In this document: positions 44,995 through 57,000 of the stretch, piece after piece
Layout: every line of letters begins with the position of its first letter
Numbering within the stretch: the stretch's first letter is position 1
From: Henckelia pumila
Lineage: Eukaryota > Streptophyta > Magnoliopsida > Lamiales > Gesneriaceae
Assembly (NCBI RefSeq): GCF_033568475.1
Contig: NC_133121.1
Coordinates: 7,130,001-7,194,000 of the forward strand
Direction: 5' to 3'
DNA: 64,000 nt
Position numbers and translations under genes: made by a program
Notes under the pieces: generated by a model
Seen by the model: only the letters and a program-made list of their open reading frames with translations
The model's database searches: none
Told to the model about the DNA's origin: nothing

Positions 44995-47301
44995 ATGGCC
45001 AAAAGATTTGATCTTTACGTGTTTTGGATTCTGGCTTTCATTCTGCTTGCGTGTTCTTGCCATGTTTCTGTCGCTGTTACGGGGACGAGAACTTACATTA
45101 TCCACATGGCGAAATCCAGAATGCCTGCCGTTTTTGAGGACCATTCTCGTTGGTACGACTCGTCTCTGAAATCGGTGTCGGGCTCGGCGGAGATTCTGTA
45201 TACGTACGATAATGCGATTCACGGATTCTCGGCCCGGATGACGCCGGAGGAGGCTGAGTCGCTGGAGAATCGGCCTGGGATTGTCTCTGTTATGCCGGAA
45301 CTGAGGTATGAGCTTCACACGACTCGGACGCCGTCGTTTTTAGGATTGGATCAGAATTCTGCTATGTTCCCGGAATCGGAGTCTGCTAGTGATGTTGTTG
45401 TCGGTGTTTTGGACACTGGTGTGTGGCCCGAAAGCCCGAGCTATGTTGACACTGGCCTCGGGCCGGTTCCGAGTTTCTGGAAGGGGGAATGTGAAGTTGG
45501 AACGAATTTCACTAAATCCAACTGTAATAGGAAGTTGGTTGGAGCCAGGTTTTTCTCTAAAGGTTACGAGGCAACTCTAGGCCCGATTGATCAGTCCAAG
45601 GAATCAAAATCTCCGCGTGATGATGATGGCCATGGCACGCACACCTCTTCCACCGCAGCTGGATCGGTTGTCACCGGCGCTAGCTTGTTTGGGTACGCAG
45701 CCGGGACTGCGCGTGGGATGGCACCTCGTGCTCGGGTTGCTGTGTACAAAGTCTGCTGGGTCGGCGGATGTTTTAGTTCCGACATTTTGGCGGCAATCGA
45801 GAAGGCCATAGACGACAATGTTAATGTTCTGTCGATGTCTCTCGGCGGCGGCGTCTCCGATTACTTCAGGGATAGCGTTGCGTCGGGGACCTTTTCCGCC
45901 ATGGAGAAGGGTATTTTGATTTCTTGCTCCGCTGGTAACGCCGGCCCGGGTCCCTACAGTTTGTCCAATGTAGCACCCTGGATAACCACCGTCGGTGCCG
46001 GCACTCTTGATCGTGACTTTCCGGCATATGTCAGCCTCGGAAATGGGAAAAACTACTCCGGCGTTTCGCTTTACAAAGGCGACCCATTGCCTGGAAAAAT
46101 GCTTCCTTTGATTTACGCCGGAAACGCAACCAATGCCACCAATGGTAATCTCTGCATGACGGGTACACTTATTCCTGAAAAAGTCGCCGGAAAAATCGTG
46201 CTCTGCGACCGTGGGGTGAACCCAAGAGTTCAAAAGGGCTCCGTCGTCAAATCTGCTGGCGGCGCAGGGATGGTTTTAACCAACACCGTGGCAAACGGGG
46301 AGGAGCTGGTGGCAGACGCCCATCTTCTTCCAGCCACGGCGGTGGGGCAAACCACCGGTGAAACGATCAAATCATATATATTCTCCGATTCCAACCCAAC
46401 CGCCACAATTTTCTTCGAAGGCACCAAAGTCGGAATCCAACCGTCGCCCGTGGTGGCCGCTTTCAGCTCCAGGGGACCAAACCCCATCACCGCACATATT
46501 CTGAAACCCGACATGATAGCACCAGGTGTCAACATCCTAGCAGGATGGTCCGGGGCCGTGGGGCCCACAGGCCTCGCAGAAGACAGCAGGCGCGTGGAAT
46601 TCAACATCATCTCCGGCACCTCCATGTCCTGCCCCCACGTCAGCGGCCTAGCGGCACTGCTCAAAGGCGCGCACCCCGACTGGAGCCCGGCCGCGATACG
46701 GTCGGCGTTGATGACCACGGCCAAAGTCGTCGACAAAAACGGCAAATTAATCGAAGACGTCTCCACAGGGAAACCATCCACGGCGTTCGACCACGGCGCC
46801 GGCCACGTGGATCCCGTCTCCGCGCTCAATCCCGGCCTCGTTTACGACCTAGACGTGGACGATTACCTAAACTTCCTCTGCGCGCTCAATTACACCGCCG
46901 ACGAAATCAACGGCCTGGCCAAGAAGAACTTCACCTGCGACTCCAGCAAGAGCTACAGCGTAAACGACTTCAATTATCCTTCATTCGCGGTTTCCCTTGG
47001 GGATGCTACTACCCTGGGAAGCGAAGTTGGTAACTCTTCCAAGACAGTGAAGCACACAAGAACGTTAACAAACGTGGGATCACCTGGAACGTACAAGGTT
47101 TCGATTTCGAGCAGTGATGCCTTCAAGGTATCAGTGGATCCTGATGCTTTGACATTTAGTCAAAGCAACGAGAAAAAATCTTACACGGCGACGTTCACCG
47201 CGGTTTTGCAAGAGCCGGCGGATGCTGAAGAGTTTGGGAGGATCGAATGGTCGGACGGGAAACACGTCGTTGGGAGTCCGATCGCTGTGAGTTGGACATA
47301 G
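44995..47301 (+). CDS. Subtilisin-like serine protease, SBT1 group (ARA12/SBT1.7-like)
   Basis: One exon, 768 residues. A hydrophobic signal peptide (residues about 5-28) predicts secretion to the cell wall. The I9 inhibitor prodomain follows (TYIIHMAKSRMP to about 110), then the S8 catalytic domain with the triad Asp140 (VLDTGVWPE), His213 (DGHGTHTSS) and Ser543 (SGTSMSCPHVSG) and the oxyanion Asn315 (SAGNAGPG). A protease-associated domain is inserted at about 360-460, and a fibronectin-III-like C-terminal domain follows. Length and lack of introns fit SBT1 genes. The nearest known type is Arabidopsis SBT1.7, which matures a pectin methylesterase in seed mucilage; the substrate here is unknown. 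The start at 44995 opens into the signal peptide; an upstream in-frame ATG at 44857 would add 46 residues that hide it. Confidence 0.94.
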   Translation: MAKRFDLYVFWILAFILLACSCHVSVAVTGTRTYIIHMAKSRMPAVFEDHSRWYDSSLKSVSGSAEILYTYDNAIHGFSARMTPEEAESLENRPGIVSVMPELRYELHTTRTPSFLGLDQNSAMFPESESASDVVVGVLDTGVWPESPSYVDTGLGPVPSFWKGECEVGTNFTKSNCNRKLVGARFFSKGYEATLGPIDQSKESKSPRDDDGHGTHTSSTAAGSVVTGASLFGYAAGTARGMAPRARVAVYKVCWVGGCFSSDILAAIEKAIDDNVNVLSMSLGGGVSDYFRDSVASGTFSAMEKGILISCSAGNAGPGPYSLSNVAPWITTVGAGTLDRDFPAYVSLGNGKNYSGVSLYKGDPLPGKMLPLIYAGNATNATNGNLCMTGTLIPEKVAGKIVLCDRGVNPRVQKGSVVKSAGGAGMVLTNTVANGEELVADAHLLPATAVGQTTGETIKSYIFSDSNPTATIFFEGTKVGIQPSPVVAAFSSRGPNPITAHILKPDMIAPGVNILAGWSGAVGPTGLAEDSRRVEFNIISGTSMSCPHVSGLAALLKGAHPDWSPAAIRSALMTTAKVVDKNGKLIEDVSTGKPSTAFDHGAGHVDPVSALNPGLVYDLDVDDYLNFLCALNYTADEINGLAKKNFTCDSSKSYSVNDFNYPSFAVSLGDATTLGSEVGNSSKTVKHTRTLTNVGSPGTYKVSISSSDAFKVSVDPDALTFSQSNEKKSYTATFTAVLQEPADAEEFGRIEWSDGKHVVGSPIAVSWT

Positions 47302-48380
47302 GCTGCTCTACCGAAGGGAAGAGTTTAATTTACATTATATTTTAGTTGCTTTTCAGTAAGTATTCTGTTTAAATCGTGTTCCGTTGATTACATTATCAAA
47401 GGATTCCATCATCAATCTATTTAAAGATTAGTATGTTGTTTTTACTCATCGGATAGGCAAAGTGTGAATCGAAAACATATTGGTAAATGCAATGAAACCG
47501 TACGTTTAATGCACATTTCCATTGTAACTTTGTAGTTTGTAGACCATGGTGAAACGAGTTTTGTTTCGTTGGCCCCAAAAAGACATGCTACAATGGATCA
47601 TCACCTGCGCTCCTAACTTGAGAAATAATTCCACATTTTTCATAGTCAATCAACTTGATTTGATGTATCATTTCATTTGCCAAAATCTTGAAACTCGATT
47701 TTAGTCACCCTAAAGTGGTGAAGGAATAATGCTTTTAAAGCTAGCATGAGTTTAACGTAAATTTTTTTTTTATGTAGCGGACTTAATTTTGGGGTTAAGA
47801 GAATCACAAAATGTTTTTATTCGTATTCGATTCATTAAAAAATATTATTTATATATAAGTTGAGTCGATCCATTTCATAATCACATATCGTTTATTTGTG
47901 AAACTGTCTCATAAAACACGAGCTCTAGAAAAATTACAAGACAAACGTCATTTTCGTGATGCATGTGTCATTGCTTGGTGAGATGAAATCATTACAAGAA
48001 ATGAAAGTAAGTGTTTGTGGGTGTAGAAGTCTAATATCGCTAAACCAACCATTTAGATGTTCATAATTGCAACAGGTTACTGAATATTTAATGTATGTGA
48101 AATTTAATTTGGATATAAAATGTCTAAAATGTATAAAATTTCCAGAGTCGTGTAGGGATATTATAAATCAATAATGCTATTAAAAATATATTATTTATAT
48201 TTCGTTATTATATTTTAATTTCGTTTTATATAATATTCATGACGAAAATTTCTGAATTTGTCTGGTTTACGCTTGTGAATTCTGATCTCTAGCTCTTTTT
48301 GTTTTCTCGATAAATTTTTTGGATACACTTATGTCCGACACTATATTTATTTTGGTCTCCAAACCAAACCTGGCCATTGG
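47302..48380. other. Intergenic downstream of the subtilase; no gene seen
   Basis: AT-rich DNA with no recognisable gene, RNA or mobile element. Confidence 0.55.
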
Positions 48381-48760
48381 CCGGGTCTAACCTGGACCCA
48401 ACATGTGGTCAACGGGTTGGTTAATCGGGTCAACGAGTTTGACCCGTAAGTGTGACCGGGCCAACCATTAGGCGGTTCGGTTACGTTTTACGCGATTCAA
48501 AACCCGTCGACCCGTCAACCACGAGTTTGACCTGTAACTGTGACCGGGCCAACCATTAGGCGGTTCGGTTACGTTTTACGCGATTCAAAACCCGTCGACC
48601 CGTCGGATTGACTGGCGTGTCAGCTCATTTGTTTTAAAAAAAATTATATATACTCGAATTTTATTATATATTATATATATAAAAATTATATATACTCGAA
48701 TTTTATTATATATTCTATATATATAATATATAATAAAATTCGAGTGAGTATGATTGAATA
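48381..48760. repeat. Tandem repeat and AT hairpin
   Basis: A phrase of about 75 bp (GTGACCGGGCCAACC, GGCGGTTCGGTTACG, AAAACCCGTCGACCCGTC) occurs twice (about 48451-48526 and 48540-48605). It is followed by an AT-rich inverted repeat built on ACTCGAATTTTATTATATAT (about 48650-48750). Together these may be the remains of a foldback element. Confidence 0.6.
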
Positions 48761-48954
48761 TAATTAAATGTTATAAATTTTTAATATAAGCTGTTGAAAT
48801 TTGAAATGTTATATATATATTTTTTAATAAATGTAATAGATTTTTTTTGTTGAAATAATGAAATATTTGAGAGAGTTTTTATTTTATTTTATTTGAATGG
48901 TAAACTTATGTTTTATTGAGTAAAATCGTTCGATACAAATTTGATGATGTTGGA

Positions 48955-49552
48955 ATTTTACCTCGGGTTCGGTCTGGTAGAATGGATCCTCCAATTCCTT
49001 TATAGGTCGGGTCGGGTATGGCAGAACTGCACAAGCAACAGCTAGGTCAAGGGGCGCCGAAAGTGTTTTCGGCGTGACCCCTCCGATGCCTAAGTCAGTG
49101 TCTTGAAGGCAGAGGGTATGATTAATGCGAAAACTGAGAGATATGAGTGCGTAAATGTAAAAGTGAGTAGTGAATAAAACCATAGCAGCACCTGTATTTA
49201 TAGGAGAAAATAGAATAAGTTACCTAGTAGAATTATAACACATCCTGTACCAGGACTCTTCATCAATTGGACCCTTCATAAGTTTATTTCTATCTTGTGA
49301 ATATTTGAAAAGATCCAGACTTATCCCACATGTATCAGAGTCTCACTCAAATTATAAAAGAGATGCGTACAGCATACCGGGCCCAGCACTGGTCGGCCCA
49401 TTGAAACATAACCTAGCTCGGCCCCTTATGACCAGCCCAGGTCATGACGAAGCCCAACATAGCTTTGGACTGGACTGGTCCCTACCACCTTGGGCTATGC
49501 TAGATAAACCCATTATAAACGGGCTCAGGTAAAAATATTTTATCGGGGTAAC
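48955..49552 (-). mobile_element. Solo-LTR-like fragment (Tat-lineage-like Gypsy), minus strand
   Basis: On the minus strand a TATA box (CCTATAAATA; plus 49195-49204) is followed by the module CTGACTTAGGCATCGGAG (plus about 49084-49101) and a stem GCCGAAAACACTTTCGGC. This is the same layout as the fragment at 17819-18657. The minus-strand start TGTTACCCCGATAAAA lies near 49552. The end is near 48955-48962 (GAGGTAAAATTCC). No coding region. Confidence 0.5.
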
Positions 49553-50290
49553 AAAATTCAACCAACCACAAAAGAAACTCTACCATTAATCAAAGTAAAG
49601 GACGAATGGGAGGAAGAAACAAATTGTGCAATAGAATGCACAACAATGTTTGTCCACCGAAGTTCATGGACGAAATCTGAGATCACCGGGGTTAATAAAA
49701 TTTCACGTCATACCGTTTAGACTCTTTCGACGTTCCTCATCTCCCTCTAAAAAAATTAAAAGAAATTTAAAACACATTAAAATATTTACAATTAAATAAA
49801 TCTTTAAAGCAATTATTAAATTAAAATAATAAAACACAACTAATTACATACACTGGCAGAGGCAGAGGAGGCTTTGGGGACGATTTGGGCTTTACAATGA
49901 CTATACGAGTCTGAGAGCAAACTGGATAAGCCCACGAGCAGTGTTCGAGAATTAGGGAAGGGGGGTGGTGATTTTCCATCAATTGGGCTAGAAAAATATT
50001 ATCGTAAATCGTAGAATAGGCCCAAACCAATCTACTGATTAGTTAAACAAAAAAACTCAAAATACTAGAAGAAAGCAATACAGATATGTTCGTAAAAAAT
50101 GGAAAAGAAAAAGTAATATGGATAGATTCAAACTTTATTGGCATCCCACACATTTAGCCTTGGGTCACTCAGAAATGGACACCTCATGTAAAGAACAGAC
50201 ACCTCCACGACTCGTGTCACCTTCACAAAAACACCATAAATGTTATATATTTTTCATTTTATTTGGTGAGAAAAAAGAAAAAAGAAAAAA
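49553..50290. other. Intergenic and LEA gene promoter region; no other gene seen
   Basis: AT-rich DNA. The right end is the presumed promoter of the LEA_6 gene. No clear G-box or ABRE core was found by eye. Confidence 0.5.
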
Positions 50291-50293
50291 ACC

Positions 50294-50303
50294 CTTATAA
50301 ATA
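50294..50303 (+). promoter_or_regulatory. TATA box of the LEA_6 gene
   Basis: CTTATAAATAAC at about 50294-50303 lies about 65 bp before the start codon at 50366, a usual TATA-to-ATG distance for a gene with a short leader. Confidence 0.6.
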
Positions 50304-50365
50304 ACTCGACCAAGTACCCTAATCTCACCAAGAAAATTCAATTGTCGCAAAAGATCAGAAGAAAT

Positions 50366-50608
50366 ATGGAAAAGAAACAAGATGGTGAGAAGAAAGGAAA
50401 TGTAGAAGGGTTACCCATTGAAACAAGCCCTTACACACAGTACAAGGACTTGGAAGATTACAAGCAGCAAGGCTATGGCACACAAGGCCACCTACAGCCT
50501 CAACCTGGCCGTGGCGCCGCCGCCTCCACGGACGCCCCCACCGTCTCCGGCGGCGTAGCCACCAATCCCGTGGCTCAGCTCGCCACCAAGGATACCGGCA
50601 AGAATTGA
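50366..50608 (+). CDS. LEA_6 / LEA18-type late embryogenesis abundant protein
   Basis: One exon, 80 residues. It is very hydrophilic, with no signal peptide or membrane segment. The N-terminal half has the family core NVEGLPIETSPYTQY.DLEDYKQQGYGTQGH (about residues 13-43). The tail is rich in Gly, Ala, Thr and Pro (PGRGAAAST, TVSGGVATNP). This matches the PvLEA18/LEA_6 family: small, disordered proteins made in seeds and under water stress that protect cell components on drying. The tail is GC-rich compared with the flanks. The first ATG of the transcript region is used. The tandem duplication that follows begins just past this gene's 3' end and does not include it. Confidence 0.82.
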   Translation: MEKKQDGEKKGNVEGLPIETSPYTQYKDLEDYKQQGYGTQGHLQPQPGRGAAASTDAPTVSGGVATNPVAQLATKDTGKN

Positions 50609-51504
50609 TCAGCTCGATTAGTTACTGTGTCCACGTTTTTGTTTACAAGTGGTGCCTTGTGTTCTTTTTTTAAAAAAATATTTTTACGCTTTGTTAAGAA
50701 ACAAATATATAATATATCCTACATGTTTTGCCTAATTTTATTTTATTGTTTGGCCAGAGCTATACCTAAATGTAAAGTATTAAATGAACAGGTTTGCTAT
50801 GGTGAACAATCACCTTGAGTACTGCCATCGTGAGCATTTTTTGAGCACTGTTGATGTGAAATTTTATATATCTAATAGGTAAATGTCACGTGAGTAGGTG
50901 CTCACAAAAGTGTTCGCGGTGAATGCTCATCGTAGCAAACTGATTAAATTAATCTCAAAACAAGCAAAGAGATCAACGTATTTTCTATTAAATTGTTTAT
51001 CAGTAAAAGTTTTTTTAAAATAATATCGTGTCAATCATGGAGATATTCAAATTATTCATATACTTGCGAACTGCGAATATTTGGGAAATATAGATGTAGG
51101 TACAGTGATTTAATTACTGTGTGGTTAATTAAAAATTTTAGACGATCATTTTTATCATTTTATTGTGGTTAATTAAAAACTTTAGACGATCATTTTTATC
51201 ATTTTATTTTTATTTCAGGATTATACGTACAAATACAATCTTAGTAAATCTTTAGGTTAACGGAGTGGTCTACAAATCAACAATCATATTAAAGTTTTTT
51301 AAGTTGTGCGGAGACCTTAAAAAGTGATGTGCTGGAAAATTTTAGAAGTGTTTTTCTCAAATACTATCTAAATACATTTAATTTTGGTGTGAGAGATTCG
51401 TTCAATAAAATAGTTGTTTGACTTATAAATTAATTTTAGTTTATTTAACTATCATTTAATCAATTAAAATTTTTAATAATGGATGTTGATGGATTAAAGT
51501 TGTA

Positions 51505-52120
51505 ACCGTAAAGAATTGGTAAAGGACTTTCAGACCTACAATGTAAGTAGTGGGATGAAATCGTAAAGAATTGGTAAACTACTTTCAGACTTACATTGGT
51601 AAACTACTTTCAAGACCTACAATATAAGTAGTGGAATGATGGTTTTATGTAAAGAATTGGTAAACTATTTTCAGACCTACAATGTAAGTAGTGGGATGAT
51701 GGAGTTGAGAACTTGGGAAACTAGCTCGACTCTCGAGGTATTAGGTAGAGAAAAAAGAGAAGATCAAGTCAAAACAATTATAAGTAATGGGATGGTGGAG
51801 TTGCGAACTTGGAAAACTGGCTCAGACTCTCAAGAAACCAAACAGAAAAATAGGAGAAGATCAAGTCAAAACCATTATATATGTAGTAGGATGGTGGAGT
51901 TGGGCACTCGGAGAACCTTGGGCACTTGAGAACCAGCAACTAAGCAGAAAGAATGATGAGAGTAAGACCAAGTCAAAACAGTTAAAAGTTAGTGGAATAG
52001 TTAGCGTTGTAAGTAGTGGCTAATGCAGTTGAGCATTTGAAAACCAAGTCAAAACAGTTAAAAGTTAGTGGAATAGTTAGTGCTGTAAGTAGTGGTCTAA
52101 TGCAGTTGAGCATTTGAAAA
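51505..52120. repeat. Irregular minisatellite
   Basis: Repeated phrases are GTAAAGAATTGGTAAACTA, TTTCAGACCTACAAT.TAAGTAGTGG, GATGGTGGAGTTG, GAAGATCAAGTCAAAAC and a later unit of about 75 bp (CAAGTCAAAACAGTTAAAAG to AGTTGAGCATTTGAAAA) present twice. The units blend into each other, giving a higher-order array. The open frames across it (for example 51636-51929) are a by-product. Confidence 0.75.
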
Positions 52121-52543
52121 ACGAACTCGGGAACCAGCTAGCATTTAAATGGGCATCCATGTAGAAGAAAGGAGACACGACTCAATCATCATCAACAAAT
52201 GAATTTTTCTCTCAATTCACAGCAGCATAGCTTGCAGAATTTTCAAAGCTTCCTTTTATTTTATATTTCCTGAAATTCCAATAAAATATTTTCAGCTTAT
52301 GTTCATGTAGTTTCTTTGCATTTCCAGCACTTCGTTTTTCTTGTTTTATTGTAAATGTTCTTCTGTATTTTGATTTCATAATATTAAATTTAATTTTTAT
52401 TATTATTATGGAGTATTTTTCAGTCAATTTCTTATGTTTTTTAGCGTTAAACCGGAGAAATCGAAACTGACGATGAAACTGAGGCTCGTAATTATTTTGG
52501 TAGAAGTTAGATTTTTTCTTTTTTTTTTATTTTCACTTTTAAC

Positions 52544-53156
52544 CAATGTTTTCATAACCAGACCGGTGATCGAACCGGTCTATCTTAAAAAAACGGTTCA
52601 ACCGGTTCAACCGTTTTAACCGGACGTCGGACCGGAAAACCGTTTATATAATATAATATAATTAATAATATCTTTTAAATTTTATAAATCTAAAAGATGT
52701 ATATAAATAAACAAAAATATATTTATCAGTTTAAAAAATAAATAACTATATAAATATATTCAAAATATTAATTATAGTTATATATACTATATTTTTATAA
52801 ATAAATAAATTAATTAAAAAAATATAATAATAGAAAAATAATATTTTTAACGAATTACAAATTTCAAATAATCATGTGTATATATATAATAAAATATTAA
52901 ATTAATATTTTAAAATTAAAAAAAACAATTTTTAAAAAAAATTAAAAAAAAATTCGAAAACCGGTTCAACCGGTTTTCTGGCCGATTCTTGGGACCGGTT
53001 CTTAGCCGGTTCTTGGCCGGTTCGACCGGTTTTGACCGGTTCTTGACCGATTTTGAGCGGTTGAACCGTTAAAACGATTTTTAGGGGTATTTCGGACCGG
53101 ACCAGCGACCGGTTCCCAGTCGAACCGGCCAGTCCGGTCCGGTTTTTAAAACACTG
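52544..53156. mobile_element. hAT-type MITE rich in ACCGGTT motifs, exact 8-bp target duplication
   Basis: 613 bp, with left end CAATGTTTTCATAACCAGACCGG and right end CCGGTCCGGTTTTTAAAACACTG, which are inverted matches. CTTTTAAC flanks both sides (52536-52543 and 53157-53164), an exact 8-bp hAT-type target duplication. Both subterminal zones have many AACCGGTT-type inverted motifs; the centre is AT-rich. No transposase. Confidence 0.85.
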
Positions 53157-53699
53157 CTTTTAACACGTTTCGTACATCAGTACATGGCACGCCCGCATGC
53201 AAAAATGGGTACCAAACAATATTAAAAAGGATTAAACTCATGATTATATTAAACAAATCTGAATAATACGATTAATTTGTTCGATTAAATATTGAAATGA
53301 TGTATGCTCATGATTAAAGTGATCAACTTACTTACTGTCGTGAACTTCCGTATCTATTATAATTTCTTTTTTATTTGGTTTCCCTTTCTTGTTTTAAACT
53401 AAAATTTCGGTATTTGTTAATTGATTTTCTTTTTTTTTTTCCCCAATGTTTTTAGTGTTTTTCGTTACAATTGCGCGCAAACTTTTTGTTTTAGATATCA
53501 CAATTATTCACAAAAGGTAATTTGTAACCACTCGGTTGGGCTTATTTTATCGGGATATAATTTATGTTGTTAATTCAAGTTTCGAAACACCCATAAACTC
53601 AAACTAACATTTTTAATTAAAATAAAATTAATTTTAGTAAAAAAATCAAATTGGTTGGTTCAATCTATAATGAACGATAAAAATAAAATAAAATAAAAT

Positions 53700-54008
53700 C
53701 AAAATATACCATTCGATCGGTTCAGCGGGGCGAATGACAACAACTTGCGCTTCGAGGCCGAAATACATATATTTGGAGGCCCAACGAAATGAAAACATTT
53801 GGGCTGAGCCCAAAGTACATGTCTAGGCCCTAAATGATAGAATCTACGAAAAACCCCCAGTATTCGTACTTGCTGAAGCTGATCCAACTGTCGGCCCAAC
53901 AACTCCTCCTTTAAAATTCCCCAACCATTTTCCCTTTCCCTCCCCTTTTCCCTTCAACCGTTTCACGACTTGTATTTTTGTTACAATCTCAATTTCATAT
54001 TCGCAGCA
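53700..54008 (+). promoter_or_regulatory. AGO2-like gene A promoter and leader, conserved with copy B
   Basis: Blocks conserved with 61700-62027 include TCGGTTCAG, TTTGGAGGCCCAACGA, GAGCCCAAAGTACATG and CAACAACTCCT.CTTTAAA. The GGCCCA elements (53777 and 53893) match site II motifs bound by TCP factors. No clear TATA box was assigned. Confidence 0.45.
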
Positions 54009-57000
54009 ATGGAAGGCGGAAGATCGGGCAACTATGGCCGTGGTGGAGGACGGGGCTATCGTCGGGCCCAAGGTTCCGGCGGTAGAGAACCTCACCGTCA
54101 GCCACGGCCTCAGCAGCAGTGGGCCGAACGATCTGAACACCCTCATCAACAAGGAGCGGGCCGAGGTCAGCACCATCAGCCACGGCCACAGCAGCAGTGG
54201 GCCGAACGCCCTCCTCAACAAGGAGTGGGCCGAGGTGCCGGAGGAGGACGAACGGGGGCTGGGGGACCGTGGGGTCAACCTCGTACGCCTTCGTCATTTC
54301 CGGTTCAGTCTCCGGCTCATCCTCCACCTCCTCCCCGCACAACTTCTGGTATTAATCTTTTTACCTTTTTGACTCTATTCTGTGGTGGATGTCATTTGCA
54401 TGCCACGAATTTCATTTGGGATTCTTGAATTTCTTGTGCTCTTCTTTTATTTATTTGTTTATTATTATTATTATTATTATTTTTCATGTGATTTCATGTG
54501 GTTTCTCGATAGTTTTGATGCGATTTAGTCAGGGTGTTAGGCAATACCTTAAACTTTTTTTTTCATCCCTTCTTAAATTTCTGGTTAAATGCCGTGTACT
54601 GAAGTTTTGGTTTTAAATCTTATTATTTCTTGTTTTTGCGTTTTAAAGTGCTTCGGGAATTTATTTCAGAAAGTTGTAGTTAATTAAAAGAGTAAAGATC
54701 TAATTTGAATGGTGAATCTCCTGGATGCTTTATATTCAAGATGTATATTTCAAAATTTTGTATTATAACGATGGACTGCACCTTGTTTGAGAGCTGTTTG
54801 ATGTCATTATTCTTTTAGGTTTTTGTTACTGATTATGAGATCCACTTTAAATCTTATGGCCTTTTGGTTGTTTTCTTCAGACGAGCTTGACATCCGATCA
54901 TGCACGATTTCGCCACCGCAGCCTCTATCGCCTCCATGCCTCGCATCAGAAGGGGAAGAGAATGGTATTCAGCCTATTAGCAGACCTGATCAGGGTGGTC
55001 GGCAATATGTCAGGTCCATCAAGCTTCTTGTTAACCATTTCCCTGTCATATTTGATCCTCGGAGTACTATTTTTCACTACGATGTGGACGTCAAGCCTGT
55101 GACTCCCGATGACAACCGATCTATGAAAAGAACAGTGAGGAAATCTGATTTGCGTTTGATCAGGGATAAGCTGTGCTTTGATAAACCAGACACTTTTCCG
55201 ATCCTTAAGACTGCTTATGATGGCGAAAAGAACATATTTAGCGCAGTATCTCTGCCAAGTGGACAATATATGGTGGAACTTTCTGATGGGGAAAATACCA
55301 GGGGCCGTTCTTATTTGTTCACAATCAAATTTGTGAATGAGTTGAAACTATGCAAGCTGAGTGAATATCTGCGTGGGGAACTCTCCTACATTCCTCGTGA
55401 TGTATTGCAGGGGATGGACTTGGTAATGAAAGAAAATCCTGCTAGGCAGCGAAACTGTGTTGGAGGTGTTTATTACTCCTCGGACTACAGGAGAGAGGAT
55501 GACTTGCATAATGGAGTCGCAGTTTATAGAGGCTTTCGGCAGAGCCTGAAGCCTACCTCACAAGGTCTTTCTTTGTGTTTGGACTACTCTGTTTTAGCAT
55601 TCCGGAAGCCAATGTCTGTCATAGATTATCTTAAGGAAAACGTTCAACAAATTAAATCAATAGAGGATATCAAACGTTTTAGATCACTGGCCATCAAGGC
55701 TCTCAAAGGGTTGAAAGTAAGAGTCACGCACCGACCCTGTAAACAGAAGTATCCCATTGTAGGTCTTGCTGAAAAGGATACTTGCAATAGTTGGTTTGAT
55801 CTGGTTGATCGTGAAGGTAATAATCCACCAAGAAAAACGAGCCTTGTTGCCTATTTTCAGGAAAAGTGGGGAAGAAATATTGAAAACCCAAATATTCCTT
55901 GTTTACAACTTGGGAGAAGCAACAAATCACCGGATGAAGTTCCATTGGAATTCTGTGTCTTGGTTGAGGGTCAGAGGTACCCCAAGGAGAATTTGGACTA
56001 TGATAGAGCCAAGTATTTGAAAGACTTATCAGTTGCTAAGCCTGGCAACCGACAAAGGGCGATCAATGAAATGTTGCAAGCTAATGATGGACCTTGCGGG
56101 TACGCAATAGTTTTCCGATCCCTTGTTTTGATTATCTTTGTTGTTTGCATGGAAAATCTTTTTGCAACTGGTTAGTTTTCTTGCGGTCTGCATATTGAAA
56201 TATTTCTTCTTCGTATAAGTTATTAGTTTGTCAACTTATCTTTAGATTACCCAGCTTGTTTATTTCGTATGGACAATTATAGGCTAATTTTTTTTAATTA
56301 ATTAATTAAAATGCAGTATATGTCTGTGATGAAAATACTGTTGTTTATGAACATCTGTCTTTCGAATTACGAAATTGTTTCCTGTACTAATTATCATGAA
56401 ATTATTACAACTAAAGTTTAGAAATGACAAAAGTAGGGAACACTAGTTAGTTTTTGAACTTCCAGTACAAGTTCAAAAAAGGAATAAAATGGCAGTGAAA
56501 CTGCAACCTTTTTGAAATTTTGTTTTCAAAATTTTTGGGGGTATTAGAACCTTTGGTCTATGAATTGCCTGTGATATTGCATTTCTTTTTTTCCTATAGC
56601 GAAAAATGGTAGTTCCTTGGACAATCGATGTGAGGAATTTTCGACTGAGTTATTTCTGAAGTTACCTGTTCCTTCTTTATTGCAGGGTTCTCATTGGTAA
56701 TTTTGGAATTCAAGTGGATAAAAATATGACTAAGGTTGGCGGTCGTGTGATCGGTGCTCCAGAGTTGAGAATAGGAGGTTCTCGAAGTGTGAAGGTGGAT
56801 GGAGAGAAGTGCCAGTGGAATCTTACTGGTGATAGATGTCTAGTAGATGGGAAAGCAGTTGCTCGCTGGGCTTTGATAGATTTTACTGATGGTGAACGAT
56901 ATAATAGGCTGCAGAAGGAAATGTTCATTGGCAATCTGAAGTCTCGCTGTGGAAAACTAGGTATTCGTATGGACGATCCTCTTGTTTGCCAGCTGGCACC

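Noticed and set aside
45591-46829. Long minus-strand open frames (209 and 199 codons) over the subtilase
   Set aside because: They lie antisense to a strongly supported subtilase and reflect its high GC third positions; their proteins show no family features.
46545-47033. Arg/Pro-rich 162-codon plus-strand frame
   Set aside because: Out-of-frame shadow of the GC-rich 3' half of the subtilase.
51505-52120. CRISPR-like spaced repeats
   Set aside because: The repeats are irregular, blend into each other and lie in a plant nuclear genome without cas genes; it is a minisatellite.
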